Positions 17,357 through 24,781 of a stretch of DNA of 25,614 bases are shown here, in pieces. Location of the stretch: positions 1-25,614 of the forward strand of contig CAZLNO010000056.1 in NCBI GenBank assembly GCA_964561005.1, given 5' to 3'. Each line of letters opens with the position of its first letter. Within the stretch, counting starts at the first letter, position 1. Made by a program: the position numbers and the translations under genes. Below the pieces are notes generated by a model. The model worked only from the letters and a program-made list of their open reading frames with translations. It ran no database searches and was not told the DNA's origin. The stretch is from CAZLNO01 sp964561005. Its GTDB lineage: Bacteria; Pseudomonadota; Alphaproteobacteria; Kiloniellales; Rhodovibrionaceae.

Positions 17357-18691
17357 ATGCACCCGACCGACTTCCCCCACACCGACGTCGTCCTCACGCG
17401 CCTGATGGGGCTGCATCCCAAGATCATCGACCTGTCGCTGGACCGGGTGTGGCGGCTGCTGGACCGGCTGGGCCACCCCGAGCAGGCGCTGCCGCCGGTG
17501 GTGCATGTCGCCGGGACCAACGGCAAGGGCTCGCTGATCGCCTTCCTGGACGCCATGCTGACGGCGGCGGGCTGGCGGGTGCACGCCTACACCTCGCCGC
17601 ACCTGGTACGCTTTCACGAGCGCATCCGCCTGAACGGCGAGCCGATCCCCGAGCCGGACCTCCTGGCGTTGCTGGAGGAGGCGGAGGCGGCGAACGGCGG
17701 GGCGCCGATCACCTTTTTCGAGATCACCACCTGCGCCGCCTTCCTCGCCTTCGCCCGGCGGCCGGCCGACGTGCTGCTGCTGGAGACCGGGCTGGGCGGG
17801 CGCCTGGACGCGACCAACGTCATCGACCGGCCGGCGCTCACCGCCATCACGCCGGTGTCGATGGACCACATGCAGTACCTCGGCAACGACCTGGCGACCA
17901 TCGCCGGGGAGAAGGCCGGCATCCTGAAGCCCGGCGTCCCGGCCGTGGCGGCGCCGCAGCACCCGGCCGCCGAGGCGGTGATTCGCTGCCGCGCCGAGGC
18001 GCTGGGCGCGCCGCTGTCGCTGGGCGGGCGCGACTGGCAAGTGACGCCGGAGCCGGAGCAGGGCGGCTTCCGCTTTCGCACGGTGGACGGCGAGGAACGT
18101 CGCTATCCTCTGCCCCGGCTGCTCGGCCCCTACCAGGTCGACAACGCGGCCACGGCGATCGCCTGCGCCGCCAGGCTGCCGGATTTCGCCGTCGACGACG
18201 CCGCGATCCGCGCCGGGCTGGATCGGGCGCGCTGGCCGGGGCGGCTGCAGCGGCTGCGCGAGGGGCCGCTGGTGGACGCGCTGCCCGCGGGCTGGGAGCT
18301 GTGGCTGGACGGCGGCCACAACGTGGCGGCGGGCGCCGCGCTGGGCGCGGCCATCGACGCCTGGGCCGCCGGCGACGACCCGCGCCGGCCGCTGCACCTG
18401 GTCTTCGGCATGCTGAACACGAAGGCGCCCACCGACTTCCTGCGGCCCCTCGTCGCCCGCGCCGACAGCCTGACCGCCGTCGCCATCCCCGAGGAGCCGG
18501 CCACGCTGTCGGCCGAGGAGGCCGCCGGCTTCGCGCGGCGGGCCGGGGCGCGGCAGGTGCACACGGCCGCCGATGCCGGGGCGGCGCTGAGCCGGCTCGC
18601 GGAAGCGGCCGGGTCGGACGCGCCGCCGGGGCGGGTCATGATCTGCGGGTCCCTGTACCTTGCCGGAAAGGTTCTGCGCGCCAATCGCTAA
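17357..18691 (+). CDS. folC: Dihydrofolate synthase / folylpolyglutamate synthase
   Basis: A 444-residue Mur-ligase-fold enzyme that adds glutamate to dihydropteroate and to folates, using ATP. The P-loop is GTNGKGS (53-59). YTSPHLVRFHERIRLNGE (about 78-95) is the folate-site segment. The family motifs LLLETGLGGRLDATNVI, SMDHMQYLGN, EKAGILKPG and WLDGGHN follow in order. AAGGAAGG precedes the ATG. Its 3' end overlaps the convergent LOV-domain gene by 56 nt. The palindromic element just upstream would be in the 5' part of any accD–folC message. Confidence 0.96.
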   Translation: MHPTDFPHTDVVLTRLMGLHPKIIDLSLDRVWRLLDRLGHPEQALPPVVHVAGTNGKGSLIAFLDAMLTAAGWRVHAYTSPHLVRFHERIRLNGEPIPEPDLLALLEEAEAANGGAPITFFEITTCAAFLAFARRPADVLLLETGLGGRLDATNVIDRPALTAITPVSMDHMQYLGNDLATIAGEKAGILKPGVPAVAAPQHPAAEAVIRCRAEALGAPLSLGGRDWQVTPEPEQGGFRFRTVDGEERRYPLPRLLGPYQVDNAATAIACAARLPDFAVDDAAIRAGLDRARWPGRLQRLREGPLVDALPAGWELWLDGGHNVAAGAALGAAIDAWAAGDDPRRPLHLVFGMLNTKAPTDFLRPLVARADSLTAVAIPEEPATLSAEEAAGFARRAGARQVHTAADAGAALSRLAEAAGSDAPPGRVMICGSLYLAGKVLRANR

Positions 18692-19289
18692 AGGTCTCGC
18701 CCGCGCGGCGCGGCGCGGCCAGATCGGGCTCCACCATCGCCAGGAAGGGCACGACATCGCTCGACGTGGTCGCCCCCCGCCGTTTCGAAGCTGCCGTCTT
18801 GGCCGGGTGCCGCGCCGGCAGTTCCATCACCGGGCTGCCTCGGGCCTCCTCGGCACGGATGACCACCTGCAGCGAACTGTAGGCCTCGAGCTGGCCGAGG
18901 GCGTCGAGGATCGGGCGGATGCGCAGGCGGTTCCAGAACGGCCAGCCGTTCTTGCGGTAGTTCAGAATGTCCAGATCGATCGTCAGCAGGTTCTGCAGCG
19001 CATAGCGGATCGCCATGACGCTGACGGGGTCGGTCCCGGCCCCTTGGAGAAAGCGCGGATTGCGGCCCAGCACCTCGTGCCGTCGGTAACCGGTCTGGCG
19101 CAGGAACGCATTGTTGGCGAAGACCACCGGATTGTCGGGCTGATAGGGATTGGTCAACAGGACCGCCCGCTCCCATCGTGGGTCGTTTGCCTGGGCGCAG
19201 ATGTCTTTCAGGCTCATGCGCAATTCCGGCACGCCCGTGCCGCCCCACTTGCTGTCGCCCCGGCCGGCCCGCAACGGCTCGGGGTTCAT
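18636..19289 (-). CDS. Stand-alone LOV/PAS flavin-sensor protein with the photoactive Cys replaced by Pro
   Basis: A 217-residue protein whose residues ~35-147 are a LOV-type PAS domain. The core runs NPVVFANNAFLRQTGY (53-68), then GRNPRFLQG (75-83) where light-sensing LOV domains have GRNCRFLQG. The codon for P78 is CCG at 19056-19058. The other flavin contacts are kept: R79 and Q82, R95, N110 and N120 in NYRKNGWPFWN, and Q141. Without the Cys no flavin–cysteinyl adduct can form. No kinase, DNA-binding or cyclase output domain is present; residues 150-217 are basic and low in complexity. The start at 19289 has AAGG upstream; an internal ATG at 19217 is an alternative. Role unknown: dim photoreceptor by flavin photoreduction, redox sensor, or inert. 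Confidence 0.88.
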   Translation of the reverse strand: MNPEPLRAGRGDSKWGGTGVPELRMSLKDICAQANDPRWERAVLLTNPYQPDNPVVFANNAFLRQTGYRRHEVLGRNPRFLQGAGTDPVSVMAIRYALQNLLTIDLDILNYRKNGWPFWNRLRIRPILDALGQLEAYSSLQVVIRAEEARGSPVMELPARHPAKTAASKRRGATTSSDVVPFLAMVEPDLAAPRRAGETFSDWRAEPFRQGTGTRRS

Positions 19290-19881
19290 GGACGCCCGCC
19301 TTGCTCACTAAACACTTCTAATGATTAATATTCGGTTAATTTCCATGTCGCTCTCAGTATCCAGTATGCTTTTTGTCGGCCATCGCGGACGCACAGAAAG
19401 CACACGACGCTCTCCGACCCGAAAGAATCCTCTGACCTGCGAGTTCAACACAAACAGTTCGGGTGGGAACTAGATTATATCTCCTTGATTCCGGAACACC
19501 ATTTCGCACTTACTTTTTATAAGGAATTACACCAGCGGCAATAACTTTTGACCCGTCGTCCCGTGCGCACCGCGGCACGCAGTGATGCGGCGCGGACACG
19601 GGACCTCGTGCCACGCGGCAGCCAGATCCCGGACCGGCGAAGCAGCACGGGCGTGCTGCATCGCATTCGGGATGGCGGGCCAATACAAACCGCCGCTGGT
19701 ATTATTTCATCGGTAGACCCGCGCCAATCGGTCTGGGCCTTTAGCGGCCGCCCGGCCGGCGTGTTTTCATGAGGAGTCCGGCCGCCGTTTACAACGGACC
19801 CGGCGTCTTCCACAATCGGCGCGGCCGCCAGGTACGGACCCGGGCCATCTTCATGGCGCCGAGGAAGGATCCCGCCACGTC
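19290..19881. other. 592-nt gap between divergent genes, partly AT-rich, no convincing gene
   Basis: Positions 19311-19545 are clearly richer in A and T than anything else in the window. They contain TTAATATTCGGTTAATTT, a repeated CAGTAT (CAGTATCCAGTAT, near 19355-19367), the palindrome TTCCGGAA (19488-19495) and TTTTTATAAGGAATTA. These look like regulatory DNA for the LOV gene on the minus strand and perhaps for a small RNA. The GC-rich part 19546-19881 has a GCAGCAC/GTGCTGC hairpin (19642-19659). Two short open frames here lack ribosome sites and family-like composition and are not called. Confidence 0.6.
19697..19705 (+). promoter_or_regulatory. Possible extended -10 promoter element toward the aminotransferase
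   Basis: TGGTATTAT is an extended -10 (TGn then TATTAT, one mismatch to TATAAT), without a good -35. It lies about 180 nt before the aminotransferase start. The 12-mer TGGTATTATTTC that includes it recurs exactly at 4509-4520. Confidence 0.3.
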
Positions 19882-21069
19882 ATGCGATATGCCCTGAACC
19901 CCCATCTGGCCGCGGTCGCGCCGCCGCCGGTCGCCGAGGCGCACGCCTGGGCCCGCGCGCTGCCAGAGGGTGGCCGCGCGCTGCTGGACCTGGCGCAGGC
20001 GGTGCCCAGCCAGCCGCCCGATCCGGATCTGCGCGCGCATCTGGCCGAGGTCCTGCGCCGCGGCGACAGCCATTTCTACACCGAGATTCTGGGCAGGTCG
20101 GCGCTGCGCCGCGCGCTCGCGCGGCACATGTCCGACGTCTACGGCGGCCGCATCGCCACCGCGCAGACCGCGATCACCGCCGGCTGCAACCAGGCCTTCT
20201 GCCTTGCCACCGCCGCCCTGGCCGCGCCCGGCGACGAGGTCATCCTGCCGCTGCCCTATTACTTCAACCATCAGATGTGGCTGGAGATGCAGGGCATCCG
20301 CCCGGTCCACCTGCCCTACGCGCCGGCGCGGGGCGGCGTGCCCGACCCGGAGGCGGCGGCGGCGCGCGTCACCCCGCGCACCCGCGCCATCGTGCTGGTG
20401 ACGCCGAACAATCCCACCGGCGCGATCTATCCCCCGGCGGTCATCGACGCCTTCTTCGAGCTGGCGCGCGAGCGCGGCATCGCCCTGATCCTGGATGAGA
20501 CCTACAAGGATTTCCTGCCCGAGCCGGTCGCGCCGCACGGGCTGTTCGCCCGCGACGACTGGGCCGAGACGCTGATCCAGCTCTACAGCTTCTCCAAGGC
20601 CTACAGCCTGACCGGCCACCGGGTCGGCTCGATCGTGGCCTCGGCGGACTTCCTGGACGCCGTGGTCAAGATGGCGGACTGCGTCGCCATCTGTCCGCCC
20701 GCCCCCGGCCAGGAGGCCGCACTCTACGGCCTCACCAATCTCGCGGAGTGGCGCGAGGCGAACCGCCGCGCGATGGCCGGGCGGGTGGCCAGCCTGCGCC
20801 GCGCCTTCCAGAGCGAGGGCCTGCGCTACGAACTGGTCAGCGCCGGGGCCTACTTCGCCTATGTCCGCCATCCCTTCGCCGGCCAGTCCAGCACGGCCGT
20901 GGCCCGGCGGCTGGTGGCCGAGCAGCAGGTGCTGGCATTGCCGGGAGAGATGTTCGGGCCGGAGCAGGAAGGTTATCTGCGCCTCGCCTTCGCCAACCTG
21001 GAGGCGACGGCCTTCCCCGAGCTGGTCGAACGGCTGATCGCCAGCCAGGAGACGGCAACGAGCCCTTGA
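19882..21069 (+). CDS. Class I/II PLP-dependent aminotransferase, substrate unknown
   Basis: A 395-residue fold-type I aminotransferase (aspartate aminotransferase superfamily, COG0436-like). The landmarks are TAGCNQAF near 99-106 for the cofactor phosphate, PYYFNHQMW (125-133) stacking over the ring, NNPTG (176-180), DETY (205-208), and the PLP lysine K239 in SFSKAYSLTGHRVG. YLRLAFAN near the end carries the substrate-carboxylate arginine. Length is typical. The amino-acid specificity cannot be told from these motifs, and the neighbours do not form a pathway. The ATG at 19882 has GAGGAAGGA about 12 nt upstream. An opposite-strand terminator lies just after its stop. Confidence 0.9.
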   Translation: MRYALNPHLAAVAPPPVAEAHAWARALPEGGRALLDLAQAVPSQPPDPDLRAHLAEVLRRGDSHFYTEILGRSALRRALARHMSDVYGGRIATAQTAITAGCNQAFCLATAALAAPGDEVILPLPYYFNHQMWLEMQGIRPVHLPYAPARGGVPDPEAAAARVTPRTRAIVLVTPNNPTGAIYPPAVIDAFFELARERGIALILDETYKDFLPEPVAPHGLFARDDWAETLIQLYSFSKAYSLTGHRVGSIVASADFLDAVVKMADCVAICPPAPGQEAALYGLTNLAEWREANRRAMAGRVASLRRAFQSEGLRYELVSAGAYFAYVRHPFAGQSSTAVARRLVAEQQVLALPGEMFGPEQEGYLRLAFANLEATAFPELVERLIASQETATSP

Positions 21070-21071
21070 CG

Positions 21072-21094
21072 AAAAAACCCCCGCCGGCGGGGGG
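21072..21094 (-). terminator. Rho-independent terminator for the small secreted-protein genes
   Basis: Read on the minus strand, a GC-only dyad (CCCCCGCCGGCGGGGG on either strand, within 21078-21093) is followed directly by TTTTTT (21077-21072). It lies about 90 nt past the stop of the nearer small secreted-protein gene and 3 nt past the aminotransferase stop, so it serves the minus-strand unit. Confidence 0.75.
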
Positions 21095-21180
21095 AACCGG
21101 CGGGGAGGGGGGCTCGAAGAGGAGTCGAGAAGGAGGGATCGACAGGGCGGACCGGACGGGTCACCCGGTTCGCCGGCGGC

Positions 21181-21447
21181 TCAGCGGTTGCCGCCCTTGG
21201 GCTGCACCTCGGCGTGGGACGGCACCGCCGCGACCTGGCTGCCGGAGCCGGCCAGGGTGCGGCCGTAGTGGCCGATCCGGCTGTCCGCCTTGCCGCGCGC
21301 GACCTCCTGGCTGACCACCGTGGCGGCGAAGCTTGGCGTCTCGTCCTGGCCGAAGGTCTTCTCCGAGGCCGAGGCCAGCGAGGCGGTGCCCAGGGCCGCG
21401 GCGGCGGCCACCGTGAGGGCGGCGATGCGTGTCGACAGGGTCTTCAT
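21181..21447 (-). CDS. Small secreted protein, paralogue B of a tandem pair
   Basis: An 88-residue protein with a clear signal peptide (MKTLSTRIAALTVAAAAALG then TASLASA, cleavage probably before SEKT). The mature part is about 60 residues, hydrophilic and without cysteine. It shares a core with the neighbouring paralogue: SASEKTFG, AA-x-V-x-SQEVARG, SRIGHYGR and AG. The tail differs (SHAEVQPKGGNR). I do not know a family for it. A strong ribosome site (AAGGAG, 7-8 nt before the ATG) supports translation. It lies 72 nt downstream of its paralogue, and a good terminator follows. Confidence 0.8.
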   Translation of the reverse strand: MKTLSTRIAALTVAAAAALGTASLASASEKTFGQDETPSFAATVVSQEVARGKADSRIGHYGRTLAGSGSQVAAVPSHAEVQPKGGNR

Positions 21448-21519
21448 GGCTGCGTCTCCTTGATGAAAGTCGATGTCCGCTGTGGCGTCGTCGTGAATTC
21501 CGGCGTTGCGCGCGGCCGG

Positions 21520-21771
21520 TTACTTGCCGTAGGCCTTGCCGTTGGGCAGCTCGGCAAGCTGGCTGAAGCCGGCCTGCACCTTGCCGTGGTTGCCGACGCG
21601 GGTATTCTGTTCGCCGCGCGTCACGTCCTGGCTGTCGACGCTGGCCGCGACCTGGGGCGGCGGCACGTCGCCGTAAGTCTTCTCGGAGGCCGAGGCCGTG
21701 GCGGCGGCGATGCCGAGGCTGGCGGCCGTGACGGCGATGGCGGTGGCGATACGCAGTGCGGGGTTCCTCAT
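21520..21771 (-). CDS. Small secreted protein, paralogue A of a tandem pair
   Basis: An 83-residue protein with a signal peptide (about residues 1-28, ending ATASA before SEKT) and a mature part of about 55 residues. The shared core reads SASEKTYG, AA-x-V-x-SQDVTRG, TRVGNHGK and AG, then a distinct tail (LAELPNGKAYGK). There is no cysteine and no lipobox, so it is probably a soluble periplasmic or extracellular peptide. The ATG at 21771 is chosen because AGGAGG lies 8 nt before it and the signal peptide starts there; an upstream in-frame start at 21834 would spoil the signal. A CRP-like box lies about 90 nt upstream. Confidence 0.8.
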   Translation of the reverse strand: MRNPALRIATAIAVTAASLGIAAATASASEKTYGDVPPPQVAASVDSQDVTRGEQNTRVGNHGKVQAGFSQLAELPNGKAYGK

Positions 21772-21862
21772 GGTTCCGTCCTCCTGTTGGCTGCTGTCCT
21801 TGACCGGGGCTCCATCGCCCCGTCGTCTGCCCATGAAGGTAAGCCCGCAGCGCCGGAACCCA

Positions 21863-21878
21863 GGTGATCTCCGTCACA
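21863..21878. promoter_or_regulatory. CRP/FNR-family-like operator between secreted-protein genes and amidase
   Basis: On the minus strand the site reads TGTGA-CGGAGA-TCACC, nine of ten matches to the CRP half-sites TGTGA-N6-TCACA. It lies 92 nt upstream of the secreted-protein pair (minus) and 56 nt upstream of the amidase start (plus), so it could act on either. No crp gene is in the window. Confidence 0.5.
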
Positions 21879-21933
21879 CCGCGCGCGGGGCCTGCTTTGT
21901 CCCCGCATCCCCCACGAAAACGGAGGCTTGGCG

Positions 21934-23316
21934 ATGACGCCGACATCGGGAGAGATGACCCTGGCCAGCGCCGCCGCGGCGCTGCGCGCGGGCGAGATCC
22001 ACGCCGCCGATCTGGCCGAGGCGGCCGCCGCCGCGCACGACCCCGAACTCGGCGCCTATGCGGTGTGGCGGCCGGAGGAGCTGCGCAGCCAGGCCATGGC
22101 CGCCGACGCCGCCTTCGCGGTCGGCGCCGACCTGGGCCCGCTGCAGGGCATCCCGGTCTCCGTGAAGGACATCTACGGGCTGGGCGGCTGGCCGACCCAC
22201 GCCGGCACGCCGCGCGAGCTGCCCGAGGCCTGGCGGCGCGACGGGCCGCTGGTGGCGCGGGCGCGGCGGCAGCTCGCGGCCTTCACCGGCAAGACCGTCA
22301 CCGTGGAGTTCGCCTTCAGCGGCCTGGGCACCAACCCGCACTGGGGCAGTCCGCGCAATCCCTGGGACCGCGAGCGGGTCGCCGGCGGCTCCAGCGCCGG
22401 CGCCGGGGTCAGCCTGGCCGAGGGCACGGCGCTGCTGGCCTTCGGCAGCGACACCGCCGGCTCGGTGCGCGTGCCGGCCAGCATGACCGGCCATGTCGGG
22501 CTGAAGACCACCTTCGGCCGCTGGCCCGTGGCGGGCATCGTGCCGCTGAGCCCCAGCCTGGACACCGCCGGCATCCTGGCCCGCAGCGTCGCCGACGTGG
22601 CGCTGGGCTTCGCCGCGCTGGACGCGCCGGAGGCGCGCCATGCCCCGCCGCCGGCGCCGGAGGCGGACCTGGGCGGCCTGCGCATCGGCCTTCCCGAGGA
22701 GGTGGTCTGGGACGACTGCGACCCCGGCGTCGCCGAGGGCGTCCGCGCGGCCCTGGCGGAGCTGGAGCCCCTGGGCGCGCGGCTGGAGTCCTTCGCGTTC
22801 CCTGAAGCGCGGGGCGCCAGCGAGGTGTTCCGCGAAGGCGGCCTGGCGGGCGCCGAGCTGCACGCCTTCCTCAGCCATGCGCTGCCGGACTGGCTGGAGA
22901 CCCTGGACCCCAACGTCCGCGGCCGCATGGACGCGGTGGAAAGCCTGCCCGCCACGACCTACCTGCAGCGCAAGCACCGCCTGGCCGAGCTGACGGCGCT
23001 TGCGGACGCGCGGCTCAAGACGGTCGACGTGCTCGCCACGCCCACGCTCTGCCTGACGCCCCCGCGCTTCGAGGCGGTCGCCACCGCCGAGGGCTTCCGC
23101 GCCCACAACGGCCGCGCCCTGCGCAACACCTGGATCGGCAATGCCTTGGGCCTCTGCGCCTTGACCCTGCCGGTGGCGCTGGACGGCGCAGGCATGCCGG
23201 TCGGGTTGCAGCTCCTGGCGCGCGGCGGCCAGGACGCCCGCCTGCTCGACATCGCCCTGCGGATCGAGCGGGCGCTGGGCGCCCCCGCCCAGCGCATCGG
23301 CGCGCCGCCGCGCTGA
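21934..23316 (+). CDS. Amidase signature family hydrolase
   Basis: A 460-residue amidase-signature enzyme that hydrolyses an amide bond with a Ser–cisSer–Lys triad. The lysine is K78 in PVSVKDIYG, the cis-serine S154 in GGSSAGAG, and the nucleophile S177 in GSDTAGSVRVPAS. These positions almost coincide with those of GatA. The ATG at 21934 is chosen over the TTG at 21928 because GGAGG lies 7 nt upstream. No gatB or gatC is adjacent, so this is a stand-alone amidase of unknown substrate rather than the tRNA amidotransferase. The C-terminal half (GNALGLCALTLPVALDGAGMPVGLQLLA) fits the small-molecule amidase type. Confidence 0.92.
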   Translation: MTPTSGEMTLASAAAALRAGEIHAADLAEAAAAAHDPELGAYAVWRPEELRSQAMAADAAFAVGADLGPLQGIPVSVKDIYGLGGWPTHAGTPRELPEAWRRDGPLVARARRQLAAFTGKTVTVEFAFSGLGTNPHWGSPRNPWDRERVAGGSSAGAGVSLAEGTALLAFGSDTAGSVRVPASMTGHVGLKTTFGRWPVAGIVPLSPSLDTAGILARSVADVALGFAALDAPEARHAPPPAPEADLGGLRIGLPEEVVWDDCDPGVAEGVRAALAELEPLGARLESFAFPEARGASEVFREGGLAGAELHAFLSHALPDWLETLDPNVRGRMDAVESLPATTYLQRKHRLAELTALADARLKTVDVLATPTLCLTPPRFEAVATAEGFRAHNGRALRNTWIGNALGLCALTLPVALDGAGMPVGLQLLARGGQDARLLDIALRIERALGAPAQRIGAPPR

Positions 23317-23395
23317 TTTTGACCCGTCCAGCACGGCGGCCGCAGCGGCGAGGCCGCTCCGCCCGGTTTTCCCCGTGCCGCGCGTCTGCTATGCG

Positions 23396-23419
23396 GGAGC
23401 AACCAGCGGAGCAACCAGC
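23396..23419 (+). repeat. Short tandem repeat before the sirtuin gene
   Basis: The 12-mer GGAGCAACCAGC is present twice in exact tandem, 32 nt before the sirtuin start. It may be part of the untranslated leader; no function is apparent. Confidence 0.6.
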
Positions 23420-23450
23420 GCAGGAAACGAAACAACGGGCTGAGTAGCGC

Positions 23451-24170
23451 ATGCAGGGACCCATCGTCATTCTCACCGGCGCCGGCGTCAGCCGGGAGAG
23501 CGGCCTGCACACCTTCCGCGACGCCGACGGCATCTGGTCGAAGGTGCGCATCGAGGACGTGGCGACGCCCGAGGCCTTCGACCGCGACCCGGCGCGGGTC
23601 CACGAGTTCTACAACGCCCGCCGGCGCCAGCTCCTGACCGGGGACGTGCGGCCCAACCCGGCGCATGAAGCGCTCGCGCGGCTGGAGAAGGAGTGGCCCG
23701 ACGAGGTGCTGCTGGTCACCCAGAACATCGACGACCTGCACGAGGGCGCCGGTCAGCGCAACCTGATCCACATGCACGGCGAGTTGCTGAAGGTGCGCTG
23801 CGAGGGCTGCGGCGCCGTCCATGCCTGGCGCGAGGACGTCACCGTCGAGACCCCCTGCCCCGCCTGCGGACACGCCGGCGGACTGCGGCCGCACGTCGTC
23901 TGGTTCGGCGAGATGCCCTTCGAGATGGACCGCATCCAGGCGGCGCTGGCGGACTGCGGCCTGTTCCTCTCCGTCGGGACCAGCGGCACCGTCTACCCCG
24001 CCGCCGGCTTCGTGGAGATCGCGCGCAGCTTCGGCGCGGCCCACACCATCGAGGTCAACCTGGAGCCCTCGGCCGGCGCCAGCCTGTTCCACGAAACCAT
24101 CTACGGCCAGGCGGGCGAGGAGGTGCCGGCGCTGGTCGACCGCCTGCTGCGCCGCCGCGCGCCCGGCTGA
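23451..24170 (+). CDS. cobB: NAD-dependent protein deacylase, Sir2 family (CobB type)
   Basis: A 239-residue class III sirtuin that removes acyl groups from lysines using NAD+. The NAD-binding segments are LTGAGVSRESGLHTFRD (8-24) and TQNIDDLHEGAG (90-101). The catalytic histidine is H109 in IHMHGE. The structural zinc is held by C117, C120, C136 and C139. Y54 and R57 (YNARR) match the Tyr-x-x-Arg pair of SIRT5/CobB-like enzymes that also take succinyl and malonyl groups, so desuccinylase activity is likely. The ribosome site is weak. The next gene starts 20 nt downstream, suggesting co-transcription. Confidence 0.94.
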   Translation: MQGPIVILTGAGVSRESGLHTFRDADGIWSKVRIEDVATPEAFDRDPARVHEFYNARRRQLLTGDVRPNPAHEALARLEKEWPDEVLLVTQNIDDLHEGAGQRNLIHMHGELLKVRCEGCGAVHAWREDVTVETPCPACGHAGGLRPHVVWFGEMPFEMDRIQAALADCGLFLSVGTSGTVYPAAGFVEIARSFGAAHTIEVNLEPSAGASLFHETIYGQAGEEVPALVDRLLRRRAPG

Positions 24171-24190
24171 GGCGGGCGGCGGAGTGGGGC

Positions 24191-24781
24191 ATGGCGGGCG
24201 AAAGCCTTGAGAAGGTGCTGCGCGAGGCGCGGGCCTGCCGGGTCTGCGCGCCGCATCTGCCGCTCGGCCCGCGTCCGGTGCTGCGCGCCGCCGCCGGCGC
24301 CCGCGTCCTGATCGTGGGCCAGGCGCCGGGCACCCGGGTGCACCATACCGGCATCCCGTGGAACGATCCCTCGGGCGACCGGCTGCGGCAGTGGCTGGCG
24401 GTCGAGCGCAAGACCTTCTACGACGTGACGCGCATCGCCATCGCGCCGGTCGGCTTCTGCTACCCCGGCCGCGACCCGCGCGGCGGCGACCTGCCGCCCC
24501 GGCCGGAGTGCGCGCCGCTGTGGCAGCCCCGGCTGCTCGCCGCCCTGCCCCGGCTGGAGCTGATCCTGCTGGTCGGCGGCCACGCCCAGGCGTACTACCT
24601 GGGCAAGACGCGCAAGGCCAGCATGACCGAGACCGTCGCGGCCTTCCGCGACTGCCTGCCGCGTCACTTTCCGCTGCCCCACCCCTCCTGGCGCAACACC
24701 GCCTGGCTGAAGCGCAACGCCTGGTTCGAGACCGAGCTGCTGCCCGAACTGCGCGCGCGGGTGCACGCGCTGCTGGCCTAA
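24191..24781 (+). CDS. Uracil-DNA glycosylase superfamily protein with a possible iron–sulfur site
   Basis: A 196-residue member of the UDG superfamily (COG1573-like) that probably excises a damaged or deaminated base from DNA. Motif 1 is VGQAPGTRVHHTGIPWNDPSG starting at residue 42; only GQAPG (43-47) is the conserved core. Motif 2 is LPHPSWRN (162-169). Cysteines C16-x2-C19 and C90-x16-C107 follow the CX2C…CX14-17C pattern known for the 4Fe–4S cluster of family 4 enzymes. Motif 1 has Gln where family 4 has Glu, so the subfamily and chemistry are uncertain. GGAG precedes the ATG. Its stop overlaps that of the convergent ada-like gene. Confidence 0.85.
   Translation: MAGESLEKVLREARACRVCAPHLPLGPRPVLRAAAGARVLIVGQAPGTRVHHTGIPWNDPSGDRLRQWLAVERKTFYDVTRIAIAPVGFCYPGRDPRGGDLPPRPECAPLWQPRLLAALPRLELILLVGGHAQAYYLGKTRKASMTETVAAFRDCLPRHFPLPHPSWRNTAWLKRNAWFETELLPELRARVHALLA

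Noticed and set aside
17093..18757. 554-codon minus-strand open frame
   Set aside because: Antisense to folC and running through the palindromic repeat; no family motif.
19517..19813. 98-codon minus-strand and 74-codon plus-strand (19548-19772) open frames in the gap
   Set aside because: No ribosome site, no hydrophobic or family-like pattern, and they overlap each other.
21928..21930. TTG start for the amidase
   Set aside because: The ATG at 21934 has GGAGG at ideal spacing; from the TTG the spacing would be too short.
23693..24190. N-terminal extension of the UDG-like protein
   Set aside because: It lies in another frame of the sirtuin gene; the ATG at 24191 has a ribosome site and the family begins there.
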